A stretch of 64,000 nucleotides of DNA from Paenibacillus durus ATCC 35681. GTDB taxonomy: Bacteria > Bacillota > Bacilli > Paenibacillales > Paenibacillaceae. The stretch spans positions 186,001 to 250,000 of the forward strand of contig NZ_CP011114.1 of the NCBI RefSeq assembly GCF_000993825.1, in the 5' to 3' direction. How positions within the stretch are numbered: the stretch's first letter is position 1; the number at the start of each line of letters is the position of its first letter. The notes beneath the pieces are model-generated. The model saw nothing but the letters and a program-made list of their open reading frames with translations. It did no database searches and had not been told where the DNA came from. The position numbers were made by a program, and so were the translations under genes. Positions 1 to 9,011 of this stretch are shown here, piece by piece.

Positions 1-1725
1 ATGATTCAGGATGGAGTAAGTTCTTCGCATCTCCTCATCGTTTTGTCCCGTTAAGACTATATCGCCTATATCGACGACATGGTTCCATAGTCCCTTCGCA
101 AAACTAAGTAATTTTTGCTTCGCTCCTTGTGAATTGGCATCCACATTCGTCAGCTTGCGTTGATCTAAAACTGCGTCGATTCCGAGTTCCGCGACTTGCT
201 GCTCAAAGCTCGAAAGGAGCGGCTGCGGATAGGACTGATGCACGGAGGCTTGAAGCAAAATTTCCGAGCTAAGGCTATTCACGCCTTCTTCAAGGTCCAG
301 TGCGTCGGTTGTTGTACTCAGATGCAGACCATCGGTCCCCTTGAGCAGGATGCTTCCGGCAGAGAGACTCAGGCTGCCTGTCGCTTGAATCTGCATATTC
401 TGAGTGCTCTGAAGAGTCACCCCGTGACCGGTATTCATGGATATGTACAGCGATCCTTCCTGAGCGCTTATGTTCAGCTCCGAGTTCCCTAAGGACACTT
501 CTTTTCCCTGCGGATTCGCGAAGGATTTGACCCCGGGATCGGCCATTTTACGGTGGTGCCGTTCGGCAGGCGTTTCCGCCGCTACTCCCTGGACCGTGTG
601 GGATGAAGGGGGAGGAGCAGCACCAGATGGTTTCGTACGCACTGACTGAATAACCATGGCATCGTCTTCGTCCGCAGTGGGAAAATAGAGCTTCACCTGT
701 GCGCCTTTTTCCGGCATAAGATACCACACCTGATTGCCTTCGGCGGAGTAGGGGAACCACCTGGCATCTGTGGGGTCCTGCTGATCGTCCATGTCCAAAT
801 GCAGCCGAACCTGATTCCGGCTCACTTCCAGTATTTTTCCTTCAATCGCCGCTCCAATAATAGTCCTATTATAGGTTTTGGCAACGGTCACGCCTTGAGG
901 CAAGGCGCATTCATACGACCAGGTCATGACGCCGCTTGTCATCGTGCTGGTGCGTTTGGTAATGACGTAGGTGAGGCCAGACCGCTTGACTTCATCTCCT
1001 GGCTGCAAGATTTCCTGCAATTCGAAGGTGTACCCTGTATAGTCACTGGCCGAGGTATTCGTCCTCCCGTTAGCCGCATGGTTTAAATAGGGGGCAATCC
1101 GCCGCCGCATCCGAAACGGCACATCCTCTAAAGCGATCTGGCGCCTGGCTTCCGGAATTCCGATCCAGATTTGACTCCGGTGAGCGGTGATATTGGGCAG
1201 AAGCATAGCTCCGGCATGGGAAGCCAGACGTTTTAAAAAGCCCCAGTCCGTTTCCTGATACTGCATAATAAATTGGTTCGTCGGTCGATTCCCGAACGCT
1301 TCATCCAACTTATCGGAGCCGGAATAATCGGCCAGCACCGCGTCAATGATATCAACGTATTGTTGGTTCACTTGCTGAAAGGAACGGTTCTTGAGTTCGG
1401 TATCCAGCTTGAAGCTATGGGAGATGACCTGGATTGTGACTTGTATTTCCTGATGAAGATGCTCGATTTCTACACTGTACAACTGCCCCATGAATAAGGG
1501 ATGCCGACCGCTTTTGTCTGTATACCAGAGTTCGATTTCATCTATACTGCTCGCCCTGGCTGTAATCGCATCTTCCTGATTGGGCTGAATTTGGCCTGTA
1601 ATCCACAATCTGGCGTGTTCTCCAAGCTCGTGGATCATTTTAACCTGATTTAAGCGTACGTCGCCGTAGGGCCAGATAAAATTCAGATGTTGGTAGGTTA
1701 AGAGAGCTGTTGGGGATACGTTCAT
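1..1725 (-). CDS. VgrG-like spike protein with C-terminal extension (3' end outside window)
   Basis: The frame opens with ATG at 1725 behind GAGGAG and stays open to the window edge, giving at least 575 residues with no stop. The first ~330 residues follow the phage gpD/VgrG plan: an N-terminal barrel region, a central 'QYQETDWGFLKRLASHAG' segment near residue 155, and a gp45/OB-like stretch with 'LDMDDQQDPTDARWFPYS'. After 'MADPG' comes a short-period beta-rich stretch (polar/hydrophobic alternation, as in a beta-prism needle). Beyond that lies a helical extension of about 150 residues that the second VgrG of this operon (4473-5996) lacks. In polymorphic toxin systems such extensions often carry the effector; that is inference here because the C-terminus is missing. 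It is the last visible gene of a six-gene leftward operon. Confidence 0.85.
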   Translation of the reverse strand, partial: MNVSPTALLTYQHLNFIWPYGDVRLNQVKMIHELGEHARLWITGQIQPNQEDAITARASSIDEIELWYTDKSGRHPLFMGQLYSVEIEHLHQEIQVTIQVISHSFKLDTELKNRSFQQVNQQYVDIIDAVLADYSGSDKLDEAFGNRPTNQFIMQYQETDWGFLKRLASHAGAMLLPNITAHRSQIWIGIPEARRQIALEDVPFRMRRRIAPYLNHAANGRTNTSASDYTGYTFELQEILQPGDEVKRSGLTYVITKRTSTMTSGVMTWSYECALPQGVTVAKTYNRTIIGAAIEGKILEVSRNQVRLHLDMDDQQDPTDARWFPYSAEGNQVWYLMPEKGAQVKLYFPTADEDDAMVIQSVRTKPSGAAPPPSSHTVQGVAAETPAERHHRKMADPGVKSFANPQGKEVSLGNSELNISAQEGSLYISMNTGHGVTLQSTQNMQIQATGSLSLSAGSILLKGTDGLHLSTTTDALDLEEGVNSLSSEILLQASVHQSYPQPLLSSFEQQVAELGIDAVLDQRKLTNVDANSQGAKQKLLSFAKGLWNHVVDIGDIVLTGQNDEEMRRTYSILNH

Positions 1726-1749
1726 ACCTTGGACTCCTCGCTTCGTAAA

Positions 1750-2151
1750 CTAACTATTTTGTCCGTCATCCAGAATCGAGATGATGCCGCCGCCGCCTGG
1801 ACACGAACATATTAATGTGGACTTGCTGAGCAAGGCGTGTTCCCCCTCGATCAGCACATTTTCTTTGCCGTTAGTCCATTTGCTCCCAAAAGCAATTTCA
1901 GGTTTACAGGGAAGAATCTGCAGCTTACATACACCAAAGGCGTATTCCTTACTGATATGCGCTCCGGGTATGGCGTCAGCGACGTTTAGGACCGGTTTAT
2001 CCTTGATGTAAATTCCGTGGCTGTACATGGCATTCAGCACCCCCGGGTCAGTACCTTGACTGCATTGTAAAGTGGCTCCTCTCACCACATAGGAATATTC
2101 TTCGCCAAGTACACCAAGCGCCAACGCGCGCAGCAGTATGGGCAGCAGCAT
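1750..2151 (-). CDS. DUF4280 / PAAR-like spike-tip protein
   Basis: The protein is 133 residues, starting at ATG 2151 behind a good AAGGAGG site. It has the DUF4280 pattern: a VVRGA-x-LQCSQG start, a central 'NVADAIPG' segment, a 'FGVCKLQILPCKPEI' block, and a C-terminal 'LICSCPGGGGII'. Four conserved cysteines stand in the places expected for this PAAR-like family. PAAR-like proteins cap the tip of VgrG spikes and can dock effectors. Its place between VgrG genes in one operon supports that role. No effector domain is fused to it. The family call is confident; the tip role is inferred from family and context. Confidence 0.85.
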   Translation of the reverse strand: MLLPILLRALALGVLGEEYSYVVRGATLQCSQGTDPGVLNAMYSHGIYIKDKPVLNVADAIPGAHISKEYAFGVCKLQILPCKPEIAFGSKWTNGKENVLIEGEHALLSKSTLICSCPGGGGIISILDDGQNS

Positions 2152-2181
2152 GTAATTTCCTCCTTGGATATGAGTGTAAAA

Positions 2182-2811
2182 TTAGGGAGACTCCAGCCAT
2201 TTTGACGTATGCAGCATGGCATAGGTCAGTGGATACCATAAGGGGGCGTCCTCCAGCTTAAATTGACAGCTCCCGATTACAGCCTTGCCATTCCAGGAAC
2301 GCACGAAGGCAATCTGGTAATAGGGAGAGGGGGAGACTAGAAAAATAGATTCATAACAGCCGATGATAGCGTCCTGAATAGGAAGGTTTTTTTCATCCAC
2401 CAGCTTCATACTCGGTTGTGTACGACTCATTTGCTCTATCAGCTGTTGTTGATAGATTTCCACCTGCGAAGGCTCCAGTTCGTGCTCGCTTTGGTGAAGA
2501 CCAAACAGGATTCCGTGAGGCTTGTCCTGAACGACGTAGCTTCCCGGTTGATCTTTCGTCTGCTCAGCCCGAGCCTCTGGAATCCAAGAACTCGGCAGAG
2601 GTATCGTGAGTTGATTATCGTAGAGCTGAAGGGCTTGGAACTGTATTTCCTTTCCATCTGGCAGTATCAAACAGCCTGTAGGAATTTTCTCTATCGCTTC
2701 TTCAATGGGTATCATCATCCAGTTCTCATCGCTCTCGCTCACATCTAACTGCTCTTTCAAGGCTTGTTGATTATGCAGCTTCAAAAAAAATTCATCCCAA
2801 TACTCCGTCAA
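2182..2811 (-). CDS. Uncharacterised protein of the VgrG/PAAR operon
   Basis: This is a protein of about 209 residues with no signal peptide or membrane segment, and I do not recognise a family. It starts at a TTG codon: TTG 2811 is 7 nt behind GGAGG, while TTG 2817 overlaps the TGA of the upstream gene but is only one base from the ribosome site. It is acidic at the N-terminus ('DVSESDENWMMIP') and has alternating strand-like segments in the middle. It is translationally coupled to the Imm11-like gene upstream. Being inside the spike operon, it could be a chaperone/adaptor for loading an effector or a second immunity protein. This is context only. Confidence 0.7.
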   Translation of the reverse strand: MTEYWDEFFLKLHNQQALKEQLDVSESDENWMMIPIEEAIEKIPTGCLILPDGKEIQFQALQLYDNQLTIPLPSSWIPEARAEQTKDQPGSYVVQDKPHGILFGLHQSEHELEPSQVEIYQQQLIEQMSRTQPSMKLVDEKNLPIQDAIIGCYESIFLVSPSPYYQIAFVRSWNGKAVIGSCQFKLEDAPLWYPLTYAMLHTSKWLESP

Positions 2812-2813
2812 GC

Positions 2814-3338
2814 TCAAGCCTCCTCGTGAGAAAGTTCTACCTTTTGCAGCCGGAAACCGCTCAACCCTCGGCGAAGCAAGCTTTCGGCAGCATCCAGGCT
2901 AACGATGAAATAAGGTTCCCTTACGTTGGATAGCCGGAAAAAGTGGTGTCCTCTGACCTTTTGGCTATCCAGCACAAGGTGTTTCAAGGTTTGGTTGTGC
3001 GGATAATACTCGGTATGCTCCGAAATCACGTCTAGATCAGGGACATGCGGAATCCAATATAACTCCTGACGCTTGTATTCTCTGTCAACGATATACATCT
3101 GTTTAAAACGCGCTTGCGTATTATATAGTTCTAAAATCCGTTTCATGGGATCGGAAAGCAGCGGTTGTGAGGCTGAAAAAGGCAGCCAATCCGTATACTC
3201 GGTCTCTGCCTTCGCATGAACATCTAAAACCTGAGCCGGGACCATGCGGACAAATGGTGTATTTAAAAGGCCGATATTCAGAGGTTCGATGTTACGGGAA
3301 ATACGGCTGTCATCGAGCAGCACATAATAATGGCGCAT
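2814..3338 (-). CDS. Imm11-like (DUF1629-type) putative immunity protein
   Basis: The product is 174 residues. ATG 3338 is chosen because it lies 7 nt after AAGGAGG, while the upstream in-frame ATG (3344) touches the ribosome site. The C-terminal part ('HHFFRLSNVREPYFIVSLDA', then 'LLRRGLSGFRLQKVEL') fits the Imm11/DUF1629 pattern in which a short strand pair is followed by a Ser-containing helix and a final 'G-x-x-F/L' strand. Imm11 members are immunity proteins of polymorphic toxins. Its position among VgrG and PAAR-like genes agrees. The family match is by pattern recognition and moderate; the cognate toxin is not identified and may be the VgrG extension at the left edge. Confidence 0.6.
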   Translation of the reverse strand: MRHYYVLLDDSRISRNIEPLNIGLLNTPFVRMVPAQVLDVHAKAETEYTDWLPFSASQPLLSDPMKRILELYNTQARFKQMYIVDREYKRQELYWIPHVPDLDVISEHTEYYPHNQTLKHLVLDSQKVRGHHFFRLSNVREPYFIVSLDAAESLLRRGLSGFRLQKVELSHEEA

Positions 3339-3350
3339 GCACATTCCTCC

Positions 3351-4451
3351 TTACTCTGTCCACACGATGGACTTAAGCTGTTCATCACTGAGCTTCCATA
3401 GCTGTTGGTATTTTCGCGGGACTTTGGTTCCGTACATTGAGGCTCCCTCAAAATAGGCATGTTCGAAGGAATACGCATCCGTGAAATCCGCCTCGTCCAG
3501 ATTGGCAAAGTCAAAGCGTATACCACACAGGCCGGGTACACGGTGACCTTTTTCCCGATAAGCTTGTCCGCTGGTTCCTCTAAAATCGGCTCCTTGCAAA
3601 TGACTGTACCTAAAATCGGCATCGCTGAGCAGGGAGCCGCGAAAGCTGCCCCCTTCGATATGAGCTTCTTGCCACTGGCTTCCCATTAATACGCAGGAAA
3701 GAAATTGGCTTCCTCGCAAATCACTTTGGCTGAAATCGTTATATCTCAGGTCTTTTTCAACGACGTGCAGATGAGGAAGAGAAAGATTTCTTAAATTTTC
3801 ATAGATATATGGCTCTTCATTCGTCTGCATCAGTAGTTTTCTTACTTCGTCCGTATTAGGGTTTTCTTGATCCTCAACATATACACATTCGCTGATATCC
3901 TTATATTCGCCAGTACGAATGAACAAACGTTTCGCCTTATGAATGGCCTTGTACTCGGGGAGCTGGACGGCTTCTGTAATCGCTAAGTGAATGATGGAAC
4001 TCACGAATTGGTGGAAAAAGGGCGTGGCTTTCAACATCAGTCGTTCGATATCGGCCGCATGGAGTACACCCATGTATTTCTTCCGATCTTGTTCAAGTGC
4101 TTCCAGCATGGCAGTAAAATGGGTAAAAACCCAGGAGGCATCATAGGATAACCGACATTCGGCTTGATCTTCATACCATTTGCCAGAATAAGCCTCAACC
4201 ATGTACAAGTAGGAGTGTTCCAGGATCTGAGTCCGCAAAAAAGAATAGTGGATATAGGCAATGGGTTCTTTATCACCTTGCTGCTGCATTCTCAGAATAT
4301 GAGAGCATAGCTTTTGAAAGGATGCCGTAAAATTCGAAATAAATTGAGCCTTGCCATGGTGTAACTCTGCCTCCAATGTCTCCATTTGTATTTCCAGCAA
4401 GGGCAGGTAATGATGTTCGTAAAAATGTTGAAGCGCTTGTTGTTTATCCAT
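3351..4451 (-). CDS. Pentapeptide-repeat protein of the spike operon
   Basis: The protein is 366 residues. The start at ATG 4451 is preferred because GGAGGAGGG lies 8-9 nt upstream; a longer in-frame start exists at 4472 but would place the ribosome site inside the coding sequence. The N-terminal ~230 residues are helical and unassigned. From about residue 235 to 340 there is a run of A(D/N)LxX-type pentapeptide repeats ('DLRYNDFSQSDLRGSQF', later 'LLSDADFRYSHLQGADFRG', 'FDFANLDEADFTDAYSFEH'), which form a right-handed quadrilateral helix. Pentapeptide-repeat proteins are common in VgrG/DUF4280 loci of Bacilli and Proteobacteria and are usually thought to be effector adaptors. The exact job is not shown by the sequence. 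Confidence 0.8.
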   Translation of the reverse strand: MDKQQALQHFYEHHYLPLLEIQMETLEAELHHGKAQFISNFTASFQKLCSHILRMQQQGDKEPIAYIHYSFLRTQILEHSYLYMVEAYSGKWYEDQAECRLSYDASWVFTHFTAMLEALEQDRKKYMGVLHAADIERLMLKATPFFHQFVSSIIHLAITEAVQLPEYKAIHKAKRLFIRTGEYKDISECVYVEDQENPNTDEVRKLLMQTNEEPYIYENLRNLSLPHLHVVEKDLRYNDFSQSDLRGSQFLSCVLMGSQWQEAHIEGGSFRGSLLSDADFRYSHLQGADFRGTSGQAYREKGHRVPGLCGIRFDFANLDEADFTDAYSFEHAYFEGASMYGTKVPRKYQQLWKLSDEQLKSIVWTE

Positions 4452-4472
4452 ATGGCTGATTCCCTCCTCCAA

Positions 4473-5996
4473 TTAGTTCATTTTGATTTCAGTCCCGGAG
4501 AAGGTTGTCGTTTTATCCAGCGTAATGCTGTTGCCATTGCCGGAAAGCTCGATTTTCCCGGCAGACAGCTGAAGAGTGCCTGATGACATCGAGAGCTGGG
4601 AGGTGGCGCTGATATTGATATTTTTTCCACTTACAATATCAATTCCACTTTGGTCGCTGATCGTAATGGACATATCACTAGCGGAAATCACGATTTTATC
4701 GGGAGCGAGCATGATTTCCTTGCCATATTTGGTCCGCAGTGTCTTAATGGCGGGATCAGCCATTCGATCTGGAGCAGGAGCTGCTGCCGGCAGAGATGAA
4801 GAAGAGTTTGATCCGTCAGACGAAGCAGATGCAGTCGAATGCGTTGAGGTTGCTGTCGCATGTCCAGAAGTCGCAGCTGATTTTCCTGATGAATGCTGCG
4901 CTTCCCTTTTGACTGAGCTGATGGCGTAGCCTTCTTCCTCCTTATAGCTGGGGAAATAGATGCGGATACTGTCATTTTCCTCTGGCATGCAGTACCAGCC
5001 CGTGTTATCTGCAGACGCATAGATAGTAGAGTAGGGGAACCAATAGTCGGTGTTCGGGTCCTGCTGATCGTCCATGTCCAGCTTGGCGCGGATTTTGTCC
5101 CGGTGAACGCTGAGTACCTTGCCTTGAATGGAAGCGCCGATGATCGAGCGGTTATACTCTTTAATGGGGCGCAATCCGCTTCGCGGGGACAGCTTGCACG
5201 TATGCGTCAATACACTGTCCTTCATTTCCGTCAACACTTCGGCCACCAGCAGGTGATGACCCTTAAAGGTAACTTCATAGCCAGGTTCCAGCAAGGTTTC
5301 CGTCTTCACCTCATACTGGATAAAATCCTCATCCCGCACGCCGGGAATATGATTGTCCGAGGCGGTTTGGAAATCCGCGATCCGTTTGGACACCTTATAT
5401 TGGGCCGAATTGATTTCTCCCTTGCTCAGACCCATGGGCAGGCCAACATAAAACTTGGGCACTCCATAGCCCACTGCAGGAATGAGCGGAGAATAGAAGT
5501 GGGAAGCCATCCGTTTTAGAAATTGCCAGTCGGTTTCGTCGTATTGCATAATAAACGTACCTAGAGGTGTATTGTGGGTCACGACATCCAGCGCTTCCGC
5601 TTTGGGGTAGGCGGACAAAATGCTCTCAATCAGGCCGTTATAGGTAAGCTTGGGATTTTGAAAAGACCGCTTATGCCGCTTGATGTCGAGTTCGTATGTA
5701 TGGGATATCGCTTCAAAGGTCAGGTAATGAACGCCGTGAACCACGTTCTCCTCCACATCCAAGGCAATGCCCCGAAAGAGAGGATGGCGGTTGCCGGAAT
5801 TGTCCGTGACAAAGGCTTTAACCTGAGTCTCTTCATCCGAAGCACGAATATAGCTCTCGCGTCTTTCTTCGGAAATAATTCCGGTACAGAACATGCGGGC
5901 GTGGTCGTTTACGGTTTTCACAATTTTAAGCTCATGAAGATGAGTAAATTCATAGGGCATAATTTCGATATGACCGTAAGTTATGGTATCTTTCAT
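4473..5996 (-). CDS. VgrG/Pvc8-like contractile-injection spike protein
   Basis: The 507-residue protein has ATG 5996 behind AAGGAG. Its order is: gpD-like barrel region (residues 1-120), 'QYDETDWQFLKRMASHFYSP' near 150, second barrel ending near 285, then a gp45/OB domain ('LDMDDQQDPNTDYWFPYS', 'GWYCMPEENDSIRIYFPS'). A low-complexity Ser/Ala/Thr linker (about 372-405) follows, and then 'MADPAIKTLRTKYGKEIML' and a beta-prism tail rich in Ser/Ile/Asn. VgrG proteins trimerise into the spike of contractile injection machines. No sheath, tube or baseplate genes are in the window. It is the first gene of the leftward operon and lacks the C-terminal extension of its partner at 1-1725. Confidence 0.88.
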   Translation of the reverse strand: MKDTITYGHIEIMPYEFTHLHELKIVKTVNDHARMFCTGIISEERRESYIRASDEETQVKAFVTDNSGNRHPLFRGIALDVEENVVHGVHYLTFEAISHTYELDIKRHKRSFQNPKLTYNGLIESILSAYPKAEALDVVTHNTPLGTFIMQYDETDWQFLKRMASHFYSPLIPAVGYGVPKFYVGLPMGLSKGEINSAQYKVSKRIADFQTASDNHIPGVRDEDFIQYEVKTETLLEPGYEVTFKGHHLLVAEVLTEMKDSVLTHTCKLSPRSGLRPIKEYNRSIIGASIQGKVLSVHRDKIRAKLDMDDQQDPNTDYWFPYSTIYASADNTGWYCMPEENDSIRIYFPSYKEEEGYAISSVKREAQHSSGKSAATSGHATATSTHSTASASSDGSNSSSSLPAAAPAPDRMADPAIKTLRTKYGKEIMLAPDKIVISASDMSITISDQSGIDIVSGKNINISATSQLSMSSGTLQLSAGKIELSGNGNSITLDKTTTFSGTEIKMN

Positions 5997-6400
5997 AGGG
6001 ATCTGTCTCCTTTTATGATGATTTTAAGGTTCATCTGTATGCTGCTTTGAAAATCCAGTATATGCATATATCGGCTAAAACAGGGATTCAGTTTACAAAA
6101 TGACCCATTAGTTGAGGGTTTTTCAATGGTAATTATTGGGGGTTGGGTATAATTTGCGGAATCGACAAGGGAGGAGGGAGGCTAACAAATACGCAGAAGA
6201 GTCTGTATGATTCGCATGAATATGATATGATAACTGCAATCCCACCGGGTGTGGGTTAGACTGCTGCCACCTATGAGTACCGTCCTCCTTTGCTTGAAAA
6301 TTTGGCTGGCGAAACCAATTCTCAGTATAGCAAAGCAGGACTTTTTTCCATCATGCCTCACGGTACTTCCTGTACAGTTCTCCCAGGCATAGCCTGGGGC
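5997..6400. other. Intergenic region upstream of the VgrG operon
   Basis: About 400 bases without a convincing gene. It must hold the leftward promoter of the VgrG operon, but no clear -35/-10 pair stands out. A short hairpin (CCAGGcatagCCTGG, near 6389-6402) lies at the 3' end of the small membrane-protein gene. Confidence 0.4.
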
Positions 6401-6856
6401 TTAAATATTCGAGTTATGTTTGTTCAAAATCGTCTCAGATGGATCCGCATTTACCCTTTTAAAATATAACTTGGATCGTTTGTTTATCGTCATAACCATT
6501 AGGATTACAAGATAAGGAATCGCCACTATGAGAGTTCCTTGGCCCAATGAGGCTAAAATTACTAAGATGATACAGACAATAGAGGACTTATATCTCTTCA
6601 TTTTTATGAAGGTGAAAATTAATGAAGTTAAGATCAATGGAAACATCAGCCCTCCCTGAATGCGTCCTAATACATAGCTTTGTTCTGACATATCTTGAGG
6701 CATATTATCGATCATACTGTAAACGATTTTGTTCGCCCAATAACCCGAGGAGCGCATCGGATCCACCTGCGAAACCACAAAATAAGGAATCCCAAGCGCG
6801 AATATTTGCAAAATCATTAGACCTTGGATCACTTTGATAGATAATGGCATTTTCAT
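6401..6856 (-). CDS. Small four-helix membrane protein, function unknown
   Basis: The 151-residue protein starts at ATG 6856, about 11 nt after GGAGG. Hydrophobic segments lie at about residues 8-28, 67-87, 91-105 and 106-124, followed by a basic cytoplasmic-looking tail (KRSKLYFKR). No catalytic motif is visible and I do not recognise a family. It stands alone between the spike operon and the GH66 gene, in the same direction as both. Confidence 0.65.
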   Translation of the reverse strand: MKMPLSIKVIQGLMILQIFALGIPYFVVSQVDPMRSSGYWANKIVYSMIDNMPQDMSEQSYVLGRIQGGLMFPLILTSLIFTFIKMKRYKSSIVCIILVILASLGQGTLIVAIPYLVILMVMTINKRSKLYFKRVNADPSETILNKHNSNI

Positions 6857-6945
6857 AGAATGAGTATCCTCCGTAAAAGCATGTTTTTTTCTACAGATTG
6901 ATTGAAATTATGAGGTGCGACACTAGCAGAGCATAAAAACGGCAC

Positions 6946-8793
6946 CTAAGATTTATTGATATAAATCATATCCCAATACTGCAGCGACTGAACCGTAAAG
7001 GTCACGTAATTGCCTCGATCGTCCGATCCGGTTGTGAAGGAAGACGTATAAGTTTTTCCGTTATCGTAATCAGGAGAAGCCCAACTTACCGAGTTTACCG
7101 TGCCGGAACCGTAGTAATATTTGACGGTAACATTTGATTGCAAAGCTGGGACCGGATACGTAGCATCCGCATCGCGCCAATGGTTTGACGGAACGCCAAG
7201 CAGATTGATTAGATGAATGACATCATACCCGTTGCCGGATTTCGTAAATGTCCAAACGGTGTTTGGGGTTGCATTTGTGCTGGTTGCTATGTCGTGCAGA
7301 TACACGATGTTATGGGTATTTGAGAGTCCTCCACGCAACAGATTTTGATAAGAGACCATGAAATCGTAATAATTTCGCAATTCTTTTTTTAATTCATCGC
7401 TCATGATGAGATGTTTATTCGGAAAGTATTCGAGAGACAGCATATTCGTACCGTCCCCCAGCTCGATATGTGCTCCTCCGCTTGCGAAGATGGTGGCATC
7501 TGTCAGAAGGACGCCCGGCGCGTTAAAATAACCCTGATTGAATTCTCTAAAATTTTCTTGATAATTACGATCCATATACGCTGCAAGAACGGTTGCTTTA
7601 TTTCCTCCGCTTGCCAAAGTTCCGGAATCAATTGAATTTTTCAAATCATTGTAAGTTGTTTGTCCGCTGCCCTCCCACATCTCGGAATATAGTATATCTG
7701 CGTTGCTTGCGCCGGCTTCCTTTTGCCCGTAATTCCCCACACTGTTAAATACAATCGATTTCCCGAGCGACGCCTTTGCGTTGTTGATAAAACCCTGGAA
7801 CGTCTGGTCCATGTCGACCGGATTTCCATGGAAGTCGTACATTCTGCCGCCGCCGAGAGAATCGATATGCCAGCCATCGAAAGGAAAGGCGGAGAACACC
7901 TCTTTTTCGCGATTGAATATATAGTTCTGCCATTCTGTATTGGCCGGATTGAAAATATAAAGAGCTGACGAAGCCCAGCCGCTAGGTAAAGGATTGCTAT
8001 ATTGGCTGGAGGGAGGATTATCGTTAAAGAGACCCCATTGGTAGTTCACGCCGCTGCCGTCTTCCTCATAGCCGCTAAATGCACCGTGCATAAGATTATA
8101 ATTTATCGCAGCGGCGTTGAACGAGTGTGCGGCATTTATATAATCCGACACCGTTTGGCGGTAAATTGTACGGTTCCCAATATCGCTCCAAGAGGAGGAA
8201 GGGTTGTCAGCCGATCCTGCTAGGGGAACGTGCTGCTTCCACTGCCAATCGTAAAATTGGATCGCGTTAATATGGTAATTTTTCAATTGCCAGGCAATAT
8301 TGTACGAAGTGTCGGAAGATTGCGAATCAAAAGTTGAAATATACCCATACCGTGGAAACTTTTGCCAAGTAGAGGATACATCAACTGCTGTGTTCATATT
8401 GTCAAGAATATGGCCTGAGGCGTCTATTGCCCAAATTTCCACAGAGTAACCTTGATAGTCGGTTGCCGGGGGATCCCAAGTAAACGCGATGCTGCTTGCA
8501 GCCCCAGCGTCGAGATTGAATTGTTGGGACTGCGGTGGCGCCACTTCATCGCCCAAATGTTTAAAATAAACGGTCAGGGTCCCGTTGGAGATAGTTGTGT
8601 TTGTGTTATTTTGCAAATTTGCATAAATAATTACGGTGGAGCCGGGGGTGTATCTCGCCTTGTCTGTGTTTACGTCGGTAATTAGTTTACCGATACTCGC
8701 GGCGCGAACCGAGAACTGGCCGGAAAACGCCAGTATTATTGCAAAGATAACAGCAAATAATCCCCTTGTATGATTATGTAATCGATGTCCCAT
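6946..8793 (-). CDS. Secreted GH66 dextranase-type glycoside hydrolase
   Basis: ATG 8793 follows AGGAGGAAGT by a few bases and starts directly with a signal peptide (basic 'HRLHNHTRG', hydrophobic 'LFAVIFAIILAFSG', cleavage near 'VRA-AS'), so the 615-residue form is chosen over the longer open frame. An N-terminal Ig-like domain is followed by the GH66 barrel. The two signature regions are present: 'FDGWHIDSLGGGR' with the expected nucleophile Asp near 311, and 'ILYSEMWEGSG' with the expected acid/base Glu near 371. GH66 contains endo-dextranases and cycloisomaltooligosaccharide glucanotransferases; the latter usually carry an inserted CBM35 and are longer. The short length here points to a dextranase. 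It would act outside the cell on alpha-1,6-glucan. Confidence 0.85.
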   Translation of the reverse strand: MGHRLHNHTRGLFAVIFAIILAFSGQFSVRAASIGKLITDVNTDKARYTPGSTVIIYANLQNNTNTTISNGTLTVYFKHLGDEVAPPQSQQFNLDAGAASSIAFTWDPPATDYQGYSVEIWAIDASGHILDNMNTAVDVSSTWQKFPRYGYISTFDSQSSDTSYNIAWQLKNYHINAIQFYDWQWKQHVPLAGSADNPSSSWSDIGNRTIYRQTVSDYINAAHSFNAAAINYNLMHGAFSGYEEDGSGVNYQWGLFNDNPPSSQYSNPLPSGWASSALYIFNPANTEWQNYIFNREKEVFSAFPFDGWHIDSLGGGRMYDFHGNPVDMDQTFQGFINNAKASLGKSIVFNSVGNYGQKEAGASNADILYSEMWEGSGQTTYNDLKNSIDSGTLASGGNKATVLAAYMDRNYQENFREFNQGYFNAPGVLLTDATIFASGGAHIELGDGTNMLSLEYFPNKHLIMSDELKKELRNYYDFMVSYQNLLRGGLSNTHNIVYLHDIATSTNATPNTVWTFTKSGNGYDVIHLINLLGVPSNHWRDADATYPVPALQSNVTVKYYYGSGTVNSVSWASPDYDNGKTYTSSFTTGSDDRGNYVTFTVQSLQYWDMIYINKS

Positions 8794-8937
8794 AATACTT
8801 CCTCCTGTCGATATTTGAATAATATTTCCCTTCTGAGTAAGTTTTTGTTTGACCATATATGTTTATCGGCTTAGCCCTTTTCTTTTTTGAGTAAAATCTA
8901 GGCGTAGAGCCGACCGGCATTATTGGTTCACCGCTTG

Positions 8938-8962
8938 AAAAGGAGGGAGCATAAGCCCCCTC
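8938..8962 (-). terminator. Terminator of the multicopper oxidase gene
   Basis: Read leftward, GGAGGGGG-loop-CCCTCC is followed by TTTT, about 50 bases past the stop of the oxidase gene. Confidence 0.65.
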
Positions 8963-9011
8963 CAGTTTCCAGCCATTTGCTAACGATTTGCGATCTTATA
9001 ATGGAGAATGG

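Noticed and set aside
1..5996. Type VI secretion system
   Set aside because: Only spike, tip and adaptor-like genes are present; no TssB/TssC, Hcp, TssK or membrane complex genes, and the organism looks Gram-positive.
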